A DNA stretch of 50,170 bases from Spirochaetota bacterium (lineage in GTDB: Bacteria > Spirochaetota > UBA4802 > UBA5368). The notes beneath the pieces are model-generated. The model was not told where the DNA came from. It worked only from the letters and a program-made list of their open reading frames with translations, and made no database searches. How positions within the stretch are numbered: the stretch's first letter is position 1; every line of letters begins with the position of its first letter. This document shows, piece after piece, positions 6,851 through 15,964 of the stretch. A program made the position numbers and the translations under genes. Location: NCBI GenBank assembly GCA_018263175.1, contig JADFDB010000003.1, positions 1-50,170 on the forward strand. The letters run 5' to 3'.

Positions 6851-7423
6851 TCAGGCCGCCAGTCCCTTCCCCAGATTGAAGGCCTTCAGGTTCATGTCGA
6901 CGAATTTTTCCTTCACCAGGGCGCGTATCGCGGCGGCCCACTGCTCGTCCGTAAACTCAAGGTAGTTCGAGAGCGCGCCGAGCATCACGATGTTGAGTGC
7001 CTTGGCGCTTCCGACCTCCTTCAGGGCCGCTTTCGTGTCGAGCACAAGGTGCTTTTTAACGTTCGCCTTCAGCCAGTCCTCTATGTCGGCCGGGTATTGC
7101 TCGAGCCCCGCGGCGACCGGCGCGGGATCGATCTTCTCGCGGTTGACGATGATCATTCCATCGCCTTTAAGGTACTCGAGCTTGCGCATGGTCTCGAGGA
7201 GCTCCAGGCATACGACGAAATCCGCCGTCCCCTTCTCGATGAGCGGCGAGTACACCTTCTCGCCGAAGCGCACGTGGCAGTCGACGCTCCCGCCGCGCTG
7301 GGCCATGCCGTGCACCTCCGACTCCTTTACGTCGTAGCCGGCGGCCATCGCCGCCTCCATCAGTATCTTGCTGGCGAGGATCACTCCCTGACCGCCAACC
7401 CCCGCGAAAATAACGTTCTTCAT
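6851..7423 (-). CDS. iorB: Indolepyruvate ferredoxin oxidoreductase, beta subunit
   Basis: A 190-residue gamma-type oxidoreductase domain. It starts MKNVIFAGVGGQGVILASKI, the family's glycine signature, and has HGMAQRGGSV, also characteristic. With IorA it decarboxylates arylpyruvates (from Trp, Phe, Tyr) to aryl-acetyl-CoA while reducing ferredoxin, in the cytoplasm. It starts seven bases after the iorA stop, so the subunits are co-translated. Length and motifs are normal. The pair with the upstream PaaK-type ligase suggests amino-acid fermentation with either CoA-ester use or ATP-linked interconversion (inference). Confidence 0.93.
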   Translation of the reverse strand: MKNVIFAGVGGQGVILASKILMEAAMAAGYDVKESEVHGMAQRGGSVDCHVRFGEKVYSPLIEKGTADFVVCLELLETMRKLEYLKGDGMIIVNREKIDPAPVAAGLEQYPADIEDWLKANVKKHLVLDTKAALKEVGSAKALNIVMLGALSNYLEFTDEQWAAAIRALVKEKFVDMNLKAFNLGKGLAA

Positions 7424-7430
7424 AGCGGCC

Positions 7431-8984
7431 TCACTTCGTCAGTATGCACTTTCTTGATGAGATGATCACCGAGGGCTCGCGCGCGGCAAGCTCCTCGCGC
7501 ACGGTCTGCTCGAACTCTTCGATGTTTTTGGGATCGACCTTTCGCACCCGCTTCACGCCCACGGCCTTGCACAACAGCTCGAGGTCGAGTTCGTGGGTCG
7601 CTTCGCCCATCAGGGTATGGCCGGTGGCCGGGTTCTCCTGGTGGCCCGTCATGGCGGTCACGCGGTTGTCGAGAATCAGCACGGTGCCGGTCCCCTTGTT
7701 GTAGACGAGGTCGATGAGCGGCGTTATGCCTGAATGTATGAAGGTCGAGTCGCCGATCACGGCGACCGATTTACCCGCCATTTCGGGCCTTGCCTTCTCG
7801 AATCCCGTGTGCATGCCGATGCTCGCGCCCATACAGCCCTGGCTGTGCATCGCCGAATAGGGCGGCAGCACCGCGAGCGTGTAGCAGCCGATGTCGCCGT
7901 TGACGACCACGTCGAGCTTCTTGAGCACCTCGAAGACGAAACCGTGGGGACAGCCCTTGCAGAGCGCGGGCGGCCGTCCCGGGATCTTCGATGTATAGGC
8001 CGGAATATCGGCGGCCGGTCTCTTTTTATTAAGCGCCATGTCCACGATCTCGGGAGTAAGCTCGCCGAGGATCGGAATGAGCTCTTTCCCCGTCACCTTG
8101 AAGCCCATCGCGCGGACATAGTCCTCTATAAACGGATCGAGCTCCTCGACGACGTAGAGCTCCTCGACGCCCGAAGCGAACTCGCGTATCACCCGCTCCG
8201 GCAGGGGCCAGATGAAGCCTATCTTCAGAACGGAGTCCTCGGGACAGACCTCCTTAACGTACTGGTAGGCGACGCCGTCGGTGATGATGCCGCGCTTTCT
8301 GCCCTTCCATTCTATCGAGTTCAGCGGCGAGTTCTCGGAGAATGTCTTCAGCTTCACCATCTGCTCCTCGATGAAGCGGTGGCGCGGCCGCGCGTGCGCC
8401 GGAATCATCACGTACTTCTGGGGATTCCGTTCAAAGGGCTTCAGCGTATTTTCCTTGCGCTCGCCAAGCTCCACCACTCCCTGGGAGTGGGCGATGCGCG
8501 TCGTGATGCGCACGATCACGGGCCGGTCGAACTGTTCGGAGATATCGAACGCTATTTTCGTGTACTCCTTCGCCTCGGCGGGACTCGTGGGCTCGATCAT
8601 CGGGACTTTGGCCGCGCGGGCGTAATGCCGGTTGTCCTGCTCGTTCTGCGAGCTCCATGCGCCGGGGTCGTCCGCGTTGATGATGACAAAGCCGCCGTTG
8701 GCCCCGGTGTACGAGAAGGTAAAGAGCGGATCCGCCGCGACGTTCAGCCCCACGTGCTTCATCGCCGCCATGGAGCGGGCCCCGGCCACCGAGGCCCCGG
8801 CCACCACCTCGAGCGCCACCTTCTCGTTGGGCGACCACTGGGAGTAGATCTCGCGGTAGTCAGCGGCCATTACCTCGAGTATCTCGGTGCTCGGCGTTCC
8901 CGGATACGCGGCCGCCACCGTGCAGCCCGCCTCCCATGCGCCGCGCGCGATGGCCTCGTTTCCCAGCATTAGCTTCTTGGGCAT
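7431..8984 (-). CDS. iorA: Indolepyruvate ferredoxin oxidoreductase, alpha subunit, lacking the ferredoxin domain
   Basis: The catalytic TPP subunit. The N-terminal Pyr domain shows EAGCTVAAAYPGTPSTEI and the C-terminal TPP domain shows ALCKGCPHG, then GDSTFIHSG and NRVTAMTGHQENP, which bind the diphosphate and magnesium. The protein ends at residue 517 with EPSVIISSRKCILTK. In most relatives about 60-90 more residues follow, carrying two [4Fe-4S] clusters; here they are absent and no such domain is encoded nearby. Electrons must therefore go to a separate ferredoxin or another subunit (inference). It lies three bases after the ACT gene and just before iorB. Confidence 0.93.
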   Translation of the reverse strand: MPKKLMLGNEAIARGAWEAGCTVAAAYPGTPSTEILEVMAADYREIYSQWSPNEKVALEVVAGASVAGARSMAAMKHVGLNVAADPLFTFSYTGANGGFVIINADDPGAWSSQNEQDNRHYARAAKVPMIEPTSPAEAKEYTKIAFDISEQFDRPVIVRITTRIAHSQGVVELGERKENTLKPFERNPQKYVMIPAHARPRHRFIEEQMVKLKTFSENSPLNSIEWKGRKRGIITDGVAYQYVKEVCPEDSVLKIGFIWPLPERVIREFASGVEELYVVEELDPFIEDYVRAMGFKVTGKELIPILGELTPEIVDMALNKKRPAADIPAYTSKIPGRPPALCKGCPHGFVFEVLKKLDVVVNGDIGCYTLAVLPPYSAMHSQGCMGASIGMHTGFEKARPEMAGKSVAVIGDSTFIHSGITPLIDLVYNKGTGTVLILDNRVTAMTGHQENPATGHTLMGEATHELDLELLCKAVGVKRVRKVDPKNIEEFEQTVREELAAREPSVIISSRKCILTK

Positions 8985-8987
8985 TGG

Positions 8988-9419
8988 TCATTCTCCGATA
9001 ATGTCGATTTTTTTCACGATCTTGTACCCCTCGCCGGCGAGCGCCTTCTTGGCCGCTTCGATGTCATCAAATCTAAAAATCATGACGGCCCTGTCATTTC
9101 TTTTTTCCGTAAACGCGTACATATACTCGATATTCAACTTATGCCGCGAGAAGGCCTCGAGCGCCTTTTCGAGCTGCCCGGGCTCGTCCGATATCTCGAT
9201 CGCGAGCACCTCGGTCGTGGAGCAGGTGAAGTGGTTTTCCCGGAGGGCCCTCGCCGCCTCGTCGGGATTGTTGACGATCATTCGGACGATTCCGAAATCG
9301 GTGACCTCGGCGATGGTGAGCGTGCGTATGTTGATATTTTTCCCGGCCAGCACCTTGAGCGCGCTCTGGAGCCTGCCCGGCTTGTTTTCGAGGAAGAGTG
9401 AAAGCTGAGTGATGTTCAT
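8988..9419 (-). CDS. Tandem ACT-domain protein
   Basis: A 143-residue protein made of two ACT repeats: MNITQLSLFLENKPGRLQSA starts the first, and AIEISDEPGQLEKALEAF the second. Both have the DEPG/NKPGRL ligand-binding turn. ACT domains sense amino acids, here likely aromatic ones given the context. Genes of this type commonly accompany paaK and ior genes in anaerobes. It follows paaK by about 50 bases and precedes iorA by three. It has no catalytic domain, so it probably regulates the pathway allosterically. Confidence 0.88.
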   Translation of the reverse strand: MNITQLSLFLENKPGRLQSALKVLAGKNINIRTLTIAEVTDFGIVRMIVNNPDEAARALRENHFTCSTTEVLAIEISDEPGQLEKALEAFSRHKLNIEYMYAFTEKRNDRAVMIFRFDDIEAAKKALAGEGYKIVKKIDIIGE

Positions 9420-9467
9420 AACCGCCTCCGTTTTCTATGATAATCCGCGCACTTCGCGCGCCCCGGC

Positions 9468-10772
9468 CTACTTCAGTTTGCGCCTGTCGATGACCCTGAC
9501 CGCCTTGCCCTCGCTGCGGGCGAGTGTCCTCGGCTCTACCAGCGTGACCTTTGCCGAGACCCCGAGCACGCTCTGCATCCGCTGCTTGATGCGCGCGGCG
9601 AGCTGGTTCATCACCTTCAGTTCGTCGGAGAAAATCCTCTCGTTCACCTCTACCATCACCTCGATATCGTCGAGCGCATCCTTGCGGTCCACGATGATCT
9701 GGTAATGCGGCTCGGTTCCCTCCACCTCCATCAGCACGGCCTCGATCTGGCTCGGGAACACGTTGACGCCGCGGATAATGAGCATGTCATCGGAACGGCC
9801 GGTCACCTTTTCCATTTTGACGAGCGTCCGGCCGCACGAGCACGGCGTGCGATAGAGCCTGGAGATGTCGCGCGAACGGTAACGGATTACCGGGCAGGCC
9901 TCCTTGGTAAGGGAAGTGTAGACGATCTCGCCCTTCTCTCCCTCCGGAAGCACCTCGCCGCTTTCGGGATCGATGATCTCGACGTAAAAATGGTCCTCGA
10001 AGACGTGCAGGCCCGACTTGGCGCTGCACTCGCATGAAACGCCCGGGCCAATGACCTCGGAGAGCCCGTAGATATCGAATGCCTCAACGCCCATGCGCGT
10101 TTCGATCTCTGAGCGCATCTGCTCGGTCCACGGCTCGGCGCCGAAGATGCCGGCGCGCAGCTTCGTCTTTCGGAAGTCGTAATCGGGCCTGTTCCTCTCG
10201 ACGTGGTCGGCCATGTTGATCGCGTAGCTCGGCGTGCAGGCGAGCATGGTGGTGCCGAAGTCCTTAATCAGCATGAGCTGGCGCTCCGTGTTTCCGCCGG
10301 AGATGGGGACCACGGTCGCGCCGATCCGTTCGGCCCCGTAGTGCGCCCCCAGCCCGCCCGTGAAGAGTCCGTAACCGTAGGCGACCTGGACAACGTCCTT
10401 CGACGAGCCTCCCGCGCAGGCTATCGTGCGCGCCATCACCTCGGCCCAGATATCGATATCGTTTCTGGTATAGCCGGCCACGGTGGCATTGCCGGTGGTC
10501 CCCGACGAGGAATGTATGCGAACGACCTTTTCCATAGGAACCGCGAAAAGCCCGAAGGGGTACGCGTCCCTCATGTTCTGCTTCATTAAAAAAGGCACCC
10601 GTCGCAGATCGTCGAGCGACTGTATCTGCTCGGGCTTGAAGCCCGCGGCATCGAACGACTGCCGGTAGAAAGGGACATTGTCGTAGGCGTGCTTCACCGA
10701 CCATCGCAGCCGCTCGAGCTGGACCTCTCTCAGCTTTGACACCTGCATCGCTTCATATTCCTTGTTAAACAT
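9468..10772 (-). CDS. paaK: Phenylacetate-CoA ligase
   Basis: An AMP-forming adenylate ligase of about 434 residues, the usual PaaK length. It shows the phosphate-binding loop [16 protein letters not shown], the [10 protein letters not shown] motif, and the C-terminal hinge and domain ([20 protein letters not shown]). It activates phenylacetate or related aryl acids with ATP and CoA. The start is set at ATG 10770-10772 (MFNKEYEAM); a GTG five codons upstream is the alternative. It is the first gene of the operon that continues with the ACT protein and IorAB, so it probably interconverts the aryl acid and aryl-CoA products of Ior. Confidence 0.93.
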   Translation of the reverse strand: MFNKEYEAMQVSKLREVQLERLRWSVKHAYDNVPFYRQSFDAAGFKPEQIQSLDDLRRVPFLMKQNMRDAYPFGLFAVPMEKVVRIHSSSGTTGNATVAGYTRNDIDIWAEVMARTIACAGGSSKDVVQVAYGYGLFTGGLGAHYGAERIGATVVPISGGNTERQLMLIKDFGTTMLACTPSYAINMADHVERNRPDYDFRKTKLRAGIFGAEPWTEQMRSEIETRMGVEAFDIYGLSEVIGPGVSCECSAKSGLHVFEDHFYVEIIDPESGEVLPEGEKGEIVYTSLTKEACPVIRYRSRDISRLYRTPCSCGRTLVKMEKVTGRSDDMLIIRGVNVFPSQIEAVLMEVEGTEPHYQIIVDRKDALDDIEVMVEVNERIFSDELKVMNQLAARIKQRMQSVLGVSAKVTLVEPRTLARSEGKAVRVIDRRKLK

Positions 10773-10989
10773 GACCTTGCCTCGCACCGACGGTAGTTAT
10801 ATCCGCTTCTCGCGCGCCCGTATTGCGACAATTCCGGCCGCTATCTTTATTAAGAAGGAGGGAGCGCAGCGTAGAGATTATTTTAGAATTTGTCAATCGA
10901 AAGTGGCCATTAATTTATAAATATTCAATGACACTGCAAACGGCGGGAGAAAAACCGGTCATCCCCGAGTCATACACCGTGCGATCAAT

Positions 10990-11042
10990 AGAGTTGTTTC
11001 ATAACTGGGAAACCTGCTATTCGCGAGATATGAAACAAGTCT
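10990..11042. repeat. Stem-loop repeat, copy C (core lost)
   Basis: A 53-bp short form with both ends intact (AGAGTTGTTTCATAA left, ATGAAACAAGTCT right) but without the GC-rich central hairpin. It is inverted relative to copies A and B. The remainder of the 10773-11216 intergenic space is AT-rich and shows no gene. Confidence 0.7.
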
Positions 11043-11061
11043 AATATACAAAAAATACTAT

Positions 11062-11112
11062 ATGTAATTATTCATTATTACATCTTAATTTATTTTTTCG
11101 TTGTAATTACAA
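11062..11112. promoter_or_regulatory. Two palindromes upstream of the acyl-CoA synthetase gene
   Basis: ATGTAAT (11062-11068) and ATTACAT (11077-11083) form an inverted repeat with an eight-base gap. The perfect 12-bp palindrome TTGTAATTACAA follows at 11101-11112. Both share a TGTAAT half-site, as expected for two binding sites of one dimeric regulator. The start codon is about 105 bases downstream. Confidence 0.4.
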
Positions 11113-11216
11113 ACAGGTGCTTTAAATTTCGTATAAAAGCTGCCCTGTCGGAAACGGGCCGCCGACGTGCCCGGCACTGATCCAATCCGGCCACATCATC
11201 GATCAGGGAGCGCTCC

Positions 11217-12596
11217 ATGGACAAGTTCTTCAACCCCTCATCCGTCGTCGTAATCGGCTCATCGAACTCTCCCTTCAACCTCGGCGCGACGATTTCGAAC
11301 ATCCTCGGGTATCTCGGCTATAAGGGCGATCTGTACGTCGTCAATTCGAAGGGCGAGGATGTTCACGGCTCCCGTGGCTTCAAATCGGTGTTGGACATAC
11401 CCGGCGAGATCGAGCTTGCGGTCATACTCGCGCCGGCAAGGGTAGCCCCCGCCGTAATCAAAGAGTGCGGGGAAAAGGGAATCCGTCACCTCGTCATCGA
11501 GACGGCTGAATTCTCCGAGGCGGGAGAGGAGGGGAAACGCCTTCAGAAAGAGGTAAGCGAATACGCCGGGGAATACGGCATGCGTTTCCTCGGCCCCAAC
11601 TGCCTGGGCACAATCAACGCCCACAACAAGTTCTGCTGTTTCTTCGGCATCATCCCCGGCATGTACGACGAGGTTTTCGACCGGCCGGGCTCCATCTCTT
11701 ACGTCATCCAGAGCGGCGGCGTGGGTGCGCTCATCATCGACTCGTTCCGCAAGGACATCACGAACGTCAACAAGATGGTATCGATCGGCAACAAGGAGGA
11801 CGTGGACGAGGCCGACCTCATCGAATACTTCAACGGCGACAACACCGAGGTGATCTGCCTCTATCTCGAGAACGTCAAAAACGGCCGGAAACTCCTCGAG
11901 ACGGCAAAGCGCGTGAGCAAGCCCGTGCTCGTCTACAAGGTCGGCCGCACCGGCGAGGGGTCGAAGGCCGCGATGTCCCACACCGCGGGAATGGCCAATA
12001 ACGACGTCATATTCGAGAGCGCCTGCAGACAGGCGGGGATCGTGCGCCTCAAGTCGATCTCCGAGCTGTACACGCTTCCGAAGATCTTCACCAGTATGCC
12101 GCTCATGAAAGGCAGGCGCGTGGCGGTCTTCACGAACTCGGGCGCCTTCGGCGGCATAACGGCCGACCTCATTGTGGAAAGCGGCCTCGAGATGGCGTCG
12201 TTCTCCGAGGAGACCAGGGAGCGGCTGCGCTCCACGGCCAAGCTTTTCAACGTTTCCAATCCCGTGGACCTTGGACCGACGCTCGGCAAACAGACCTTCA
12301 TCGACATCTGGGACGCGATCCTCTCGTCCGACTCGGTGGACGGGCTTCTCGCCGTCCCCAACGTGTGGCAGAAGGTCGTCGTCGAAGCAATCTGCGAGCT
12401 CGGGGAGATCTGTAAAAAATACGACAAGCCGGCCGCCATCTACATCCCGAACGCGATCGAGCGCATTCTCTCCATCCGGACCGAGTTCAATCTTCCGATC
12501 TTCGAATCACCCGAAGAGGCCACGCGGGCGCTCACGGTCTCGTACCAGCACTTCAGGTCGCTCGGGAAGAAAGCGAAGGAGGCCCTGGCGGTTTAA
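11217..12596 (+). CDS. ADP-forming acyl-CoA synthetase-type protein, alpha-subunit domains only
   Basis: A 459-residue protein related to the alpha part of NDP-forming acetate/aryl-CoA synthetases and succinyl-CoA ligase. The N-terminal CoA-binding Rossmann domain (FNPSSVVVIGSSNSPFN) contains GPNCLGTIN; the middle has the domain with AAMSHTAGMANND, whose His is the phosphorylated residue in the family. The ATP-grasp beta part is missing, so it needs a separate subunit or acts in another role. Its ATG follows GGGAG. In an amino-acid fermenter it could make ATP from aryl- or branched-chain acyl-CoA produced by Ior-type enzymes (inference). Its end overlaps the convergent phosphodiesterase gene by 44 bases. 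Confidence 0.85.
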   Translation: MDKFFNPSSVVVIGSSNSPFNLGATISNILGYLGYKGDLYVVNSKGEDVHGSRGFKSVLDIPGEIELAVILAPARVAPAVIKECGEKGIRHLVIETAEFSEAGEEGKRLQKEVSEYAGEYGMRFLGPNCLGTINAHNKFCCFFGIIPGMYDEVFDRPGSISYVIQSGGVGALIIDSFRKDITNVNKMVSIGNKEDVDEADLIEYFNGDNTEVICLYLENVKNGRKLLETAKRVSKPVLVYKVGRTGEGSKAAMSHTAGMANNDVIFESACRQAGIVRLKSISELYTLPKIFTSMPLMKGRRVAVFTNSGAFGGITADLIVESGLEMASFSEETRERLRSTAKLFNVSNPVDLGPTLGKQTFIDIWDAILSSDSVDGLLAVPNVWQKVVVEAICELGEICKKYDKPAAIYIPNAIERILSIRTEFNLPIFESPEEATRALTVSYQHFRSLGKKAKEALAV

Positions 12597-13389
12597 GGGG
12601 CGGGGCCGCGAGCGCCGTTTTTCTTAAAACATCCGGACGGTTTGAAAAGATGCCGCCGACGCCCATTGCGATGAGGCGCCGCATCGTCTTTTCATCGTCG
12701 ACGGCATAGATGTTCACCGGCACCTCATGGGCGGTGCAGTCCGCCATCCATTTCGCATGGATCTCGTCCTTCCCGCAGTTGAACGCATCCGCGCGGAGGT
12801 GCTCCACGATCGCCGCCGGCGTCTGTGTGCGCAGATAAAAGCGGTCATCATAGAGGACCGCCGTCGCCGCCGACGGATCGATGATTTTACAGTGCAAAAG
12901 CGCCCTCGGATCGAAGCTCGAAAAGACCACATGCTCCTCCATCCCATGCCGGTAGACCAGGTCGACGCAGAGCTCCTCGATCCCACCGAGCACCATGTCC
13001 TGCACCGCTCCAGGTTTTATCTCGATGTTCAGCGCGATCCGGCCGGCACACAGTTCCAGCACCTCCTCGAGCGTCGGAATGCGCTCGCCCCGTGCGGCTT
13101 TGAACTGGTAGCCGAAATCGAAGTGTTTGAGCTCGGCCAGCGTATAATGCGCAACCCGGCCGCTGCCGCCCGTTGCGCGCCGGATGTGCTCATTGTGCAC
13201 CACGACCGGCACGCCGTCACGCGAGAGCAGCACATCGATCTCGGCCATCTCCGCGTCCATGTCGATGGCGCCTTCAAGCGCGAGCAGCGTATTCTCCGGG
13301 AAATAGGCCGAGGCGCCGCGGTGTGCAATTACCGCAAAGCCCTCCCGTGCGGGCTTTTTGTACGAGAGCGTGTGGAAGGGACGTCCCAT
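12553..13389 (-). CDS. Glycerophosphodiester phosphodiesterase
   Basis: A TIM-barrel hydrolase of about 278 residues that splits glycerophosphodiesters to glycerol 3-phosphate and an alcohol. The motifs are IAHRGASAYFPENT, with the catalytic His, VLLSRDGVPVVVHN with the second His, and EIKPG for metal binding. I chose the ATG at 13387-13389 because a perfect AGGAGG lies six bases upstream; two upstream ATGs in frame are rejected. There is no signal peptide, so it is cytoplasmic. The C-terminal tail (ALAAPPLKPPGPPSLSS) is low-complexity and overlaps the end of the convergent synthetase gene, which suggests it grew by loss of an earlier stop. Confidence 0.9.
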   Translation of the reverse strand: MGRPFHTLSYKKPAREGFAVIAHRGASAYFPENTLLALEGAIDMDAEMAEIDVLLSRDGVPVVVHNEHIRRATGGSGRVAHYTLAELKHFDFGYQFKAARGERIPTLEEVLELCAGRIALNIEIKPGAVQDMVLGGIEELCVDLVYRHGMEEHVVFSSFDPRALLHCKIIDPSAATAVLYDDRFYLRTQTPAAIVEHLRADAFNCGKDEIHAKWMADCTAHEVPVNIYAVDDEKTMRRLIAMGVGGIFSNRPDVLRKTALAAPPLKPPGPPSLSSRAT

Positions 13390-13414
13390 CGGCGGCCTCC
13401 TCAAAATTCCCATT

Positions 13415-13501
13415 AGAGTTTTTGCATAACCTGGAACCAGTGCCGGTTTTTCCCCGCCGCAGGCGGGGAAAAACCGATATCCCGGGATTCGCAACAAGTC
13501 T
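13415..13501. repeat. Stem-loop repeat, copy D
   Basis: An 87-bp element with ends AGAGTTTTTGCATAACC and GCAACAAGTCT. The core is a long perfect hairpin: CGGTTTTTCCCCGCC / GGCGGGGAAAAACCG with only GCA between. It is oriented opposite to copies A and B, in the divergent space between the phosphodiesterase and cupin genes. Confidence 0.8.
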
Positions 13502-13623
13502 GTTTATGAAATCACTATCGTCCACCGCCGAAAAGACTTGCAATCACAAAACATGCGGGCCTACGCTCACAGGCGTCCGGGAGAGGCATGTCCCGGCCCA
13601 ACTTCACACGGAGGTTCCGATCG

Positions 13624-14124
13624 ATGACCGCCGGGGAAATAATCAGCATGCTGCGCCTCGAAGCACACCCCGAAGGGGGCTATTTTACGGAGACCTATCG
13701 TTCGGGCGAATCGGTCGCGCGCGCTCATCTGCCGTCGCGGTACGGCGGGAACCGGCCGTTCGGCACGGCCATCTACTACCTGCTTACGCCCGACAGCTTT
13801 TCATCGATGCACCGGCTGTCGAGCGACGAGATTTTCCATTTTTACCTGGGAGACCCGGTCGAGCTGCTCGAGCTTCATCCGGATGGGCGGGGCGAAATCA
13901 TTCTTCTGGGCTCCGGCCTCGCGAAGGGCATGGCGCCGCAGGCGGTCGTTCCCGCCGGGGTGTGGCAGGGAGCGCGTCTCGTGCCGGGGGGTACGTATGC
14001 GCTCCTCGGGACCACCGTGGCGCCGGGATTCGATTTCGGCGATTTCGAAATCGGCGTACGCGCGGCGCTCATCGAACGCCACTCGTCGAGCGCCGAACTC
14101 ATAACGGCGCTCACGCGGGAATGA
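13624..14124 (+). CDS. Cupin-fold protein of the DUF985 family
   Basis: A 166-residue single-domain cupin. MLRLEAHPEGGYFTETYRSG at the start and SSMHRLSSDEIFHFYLGDP in the middle are the DUF985 (cupin_5) signature, followed by VPAGVWQGARLVPGGTYALL near the end. These are metal- or sugar-binding barrels with no settled function. The ATG at 13624 has GGAGG upstream, better than an earlier in-frame ATG. The gene stands alone between divergent and convergent neighbours. Confidence 0.85.
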   Translation: MTAGEIISMLRLEAHPEGGYFTETYRSGESVARAHLPSRYGGNRPFGTAIYYLLTPDSFSSMHRLSSDEIFHFYLGDPVELLELHPDGRGEIILLGSGLAKGMAPQAVVPAGVWQGARLVPGGTYALLGTTVAPGFDFGDFEIGVRAALIERHSSSAELITALTRE

Positions 14125-14134
14125 GGGCCTGCCG

Positions 14135-15697
14135 CTACTCCTGGGCCAGTACCTGCTCCTTGAGTGAATCGGCGACGGACTCGACGTTTTTGGCGCTCTT
14201 CGACAGCCGCTCCGCTCCCGCCGCGTAGGACTGGGTGAGCTCGTTGACGCTCGCCACGGAGCGCACGATCTCGGTAACCGCGGTCTTCTGCTCCTCGGTG
14301 CTGTTCTTAATCTCATCCGAGCGCTGCTTTACCTTGGCCGCCTCCGCGTTCACGTCGACGTTTATCGCCTGCTGTTCACGCATCTGCCCGGTCAGGGACT
14401 CCATCATGGTGCTTATCGTGTTCACGCCCTCGATGATGCTCCGTATGACCGCCACCGTTTCATCGACGTTGCGCATGCCGTTTCCGATCTCGTTGTTGTT
14501 TCCCTTTATGAGCCGGTCGATCTCCTTGAGGCTGTCGGCCGTCCGGTCCGCGAGCTTCGAGATCTCGTCGGCGACGACCGCGAATCCCCTTCCGGCCTCG
14601 CCCGCGCGCGCGGCCTCGATCGTTGCGTTGAGCGAGAGCAGGTTGATCTGGTCCGATATCCCGTTGATGATCTCCACGATCCCGGTCATTTCCCTGGAGC
14701 TGTCACCGATCTTCCGCATGCTGCCACTCATGTCACCGAGCGTGCGGTCACCCTCCTTCGCGTTGGCGGCGATATTACCCGTCAGCATGACCGCCTCGGA
14801 GATGTCAGTCCCCATCGAGTCGATGGTCCTGGAGAGCTCGTCCATCTTGGCGACGAGCGCCGAGAGGCTCTGAAACTGCTCCCCGGCGCGGAGCGCGACC
14901 TGGTCCACACCGGCCGACACCTCCTCGATCGTGGCCATGATCTCCTCGGCCGACGCCGCCTGGTTCTGTGAATACTCCGAGAACGAGCTCGATGTCGACG
15001 AAAGATCCTCGACCGAATCGGCCAGCCGCTGTGAGGTTTCGCGGACCGACCCGAGCAGGTTGCCTATCTTCCCGTAGCTCTCTTCGCTTTGCCTGCGGTC
15101 CTCGTCGGATTTTTCAATCGCCTGCTCGGTGATGCGCAGAACGAGATACGACAGAATGAAGGTAAAGATGATGACAAAACTGCTGTCCACCATGCCGACC
15201 TTGGCGGCCTTGAGGCTTATCGGATCGAGTTTGTCCCGTACGAGAAAAAAGAAGGATATATCGCTTGCGAGAAAGAGCGCGGTGAAGCCGAAGATCCACT
15301 TGCGTTCGCAGAAGAGCATCGCCTGTACGATGAGCGCGATCATGAAGTAGATAAAGGTGGCATACCCCGCGTAGGCGTCGCGGTTGACCTTCGCGAAAAG
15401 CCCCGCCGTCACGGCAAGCGAGGCGACCGCCGTGATGAGGTTGGCGGCCCCGTGGTAGTGCCCCGTTTTTAGCAGGATCAGCGTGATGACGGCGGCGCCC
15501 GCCACGGCGAAGATGACGGCGTTCGCCTGCACCAGTATCTCCGGAAGGAGCAGGGCGAACACGCCCGACAGGCCTAACACCAGTATGCCGAGCGAGATGG
15601 TATAATACAGCAGCGTCTGCGCCTTCTTCTGTATCAAAAACGGCGCATCGTTATATCTCGAAAGGAAGAAACGCTTCAGGAAGCTTTCACGGGCCAT
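14135..15697 (-). CDS. Methyl-accepting chemotaxis protein
   Basis: A 520-residue chemoreceptor. Six hydrophobic segments occupy about residues 31-189, with no periplasmic sensor domain, so the sensing part is the membrane region itself. A coiled-coil signalling domain follows, with the highly conserved hairpin tip at about 349-385 ([31 protein letters not shown]). No HAMP domain is obvious. It would relay signals through CheW/CheA to the flagellar motor. The ATG has AAGGGG upstream. A promoter with TTGACA and TACAAT lies about 100 bases before the start. A receptor of this six-helix type might sense membrane state, redox or a lipophilic ligand (inference). Confidence 0.93.
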   Translation of the reverse strand: MARESFLKRFFLSRYNDAPFLIQKKAQTLLYYTISLGILVLGLSGVFALLLPEILVQANAVIFAVAGAAVITLILLKTGHYHGAANLITAVASLAVTAGLFAKVNRDAYAGYATFIYFMIALIVQAMLFCERKWIFGFTALFLASDISFFFLVRDKLDPISLKAAKVGMVDSSFVIIFTFILSYLVLRITEQAIEKSDEDRRQSEESYGKIGNLLGSVRETSQRLADSVEDLSSTSSSFSEYSQNQAASAEEIMATIEEVSAGVDQVALRAGEQFQSLSALVAKMDELSRTIDSMGTDISEAVMLTGNIAANAKEGDRTLGDMSGSMRKIGDSSREMTGIVEIINGISDQINLLSLNATIEAARAGEAGRGFAVVADEISKLADRTADSLKEIDRLIKGNNNEIGNGMRNVDETVAVIRSIIEGVNTISTMMESLTGQMREQQAINVDVNAEAAKVKQRSDEIKNSTEEQKTAVTEIVRSVASVNELTQSYAAGAERLSKSAKNVESVADSLKEQVLAQE

Positions 15698-15807
15698 CGG
15701 TTAACCCCTTGTATCATAAGGATGAACGGGTGTCTCACTCCGCAGATGGAGCGCGTTCCAGGCTGTCGGCACCCGGCTGCTATTTATACCTGCAACACGG
15801 CACGGGT

Positions 15808-15837
15808 ATTGTACGATGGTCGCGTCAGTGCTGTCAA
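15808..15837 (-). promoter_or_regulatory. Promoter of the chemotaxis receptor gene
   Basis: On the minus strand TTGACA (complement of 15832-15837), an 18-base spacer and TACAAT (complement of 15808-15813). The predicted start leaves a leader of about 100 bases before the ATG. Confidence 0.6.
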
Positions 15838-15964
15838 CCTGAATTGGCGGCTCTATATGGTACAAAACAAAACCTCTCCGGCCGCGAGCATCGCGCATTC
15901 GGCGTGCGGAGCCGCCGGGAAAATATACTTTACAGCACCGCCTCGCGCCGGCAACCTCCCCGGC

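Noticed and set aside
12597..12640. Possible terminator between the convergent synthetase and phosphodiesterase genes
   Set aside because: The two genes overlap by 44 bases and no clear stem followed by a U-run is found there.
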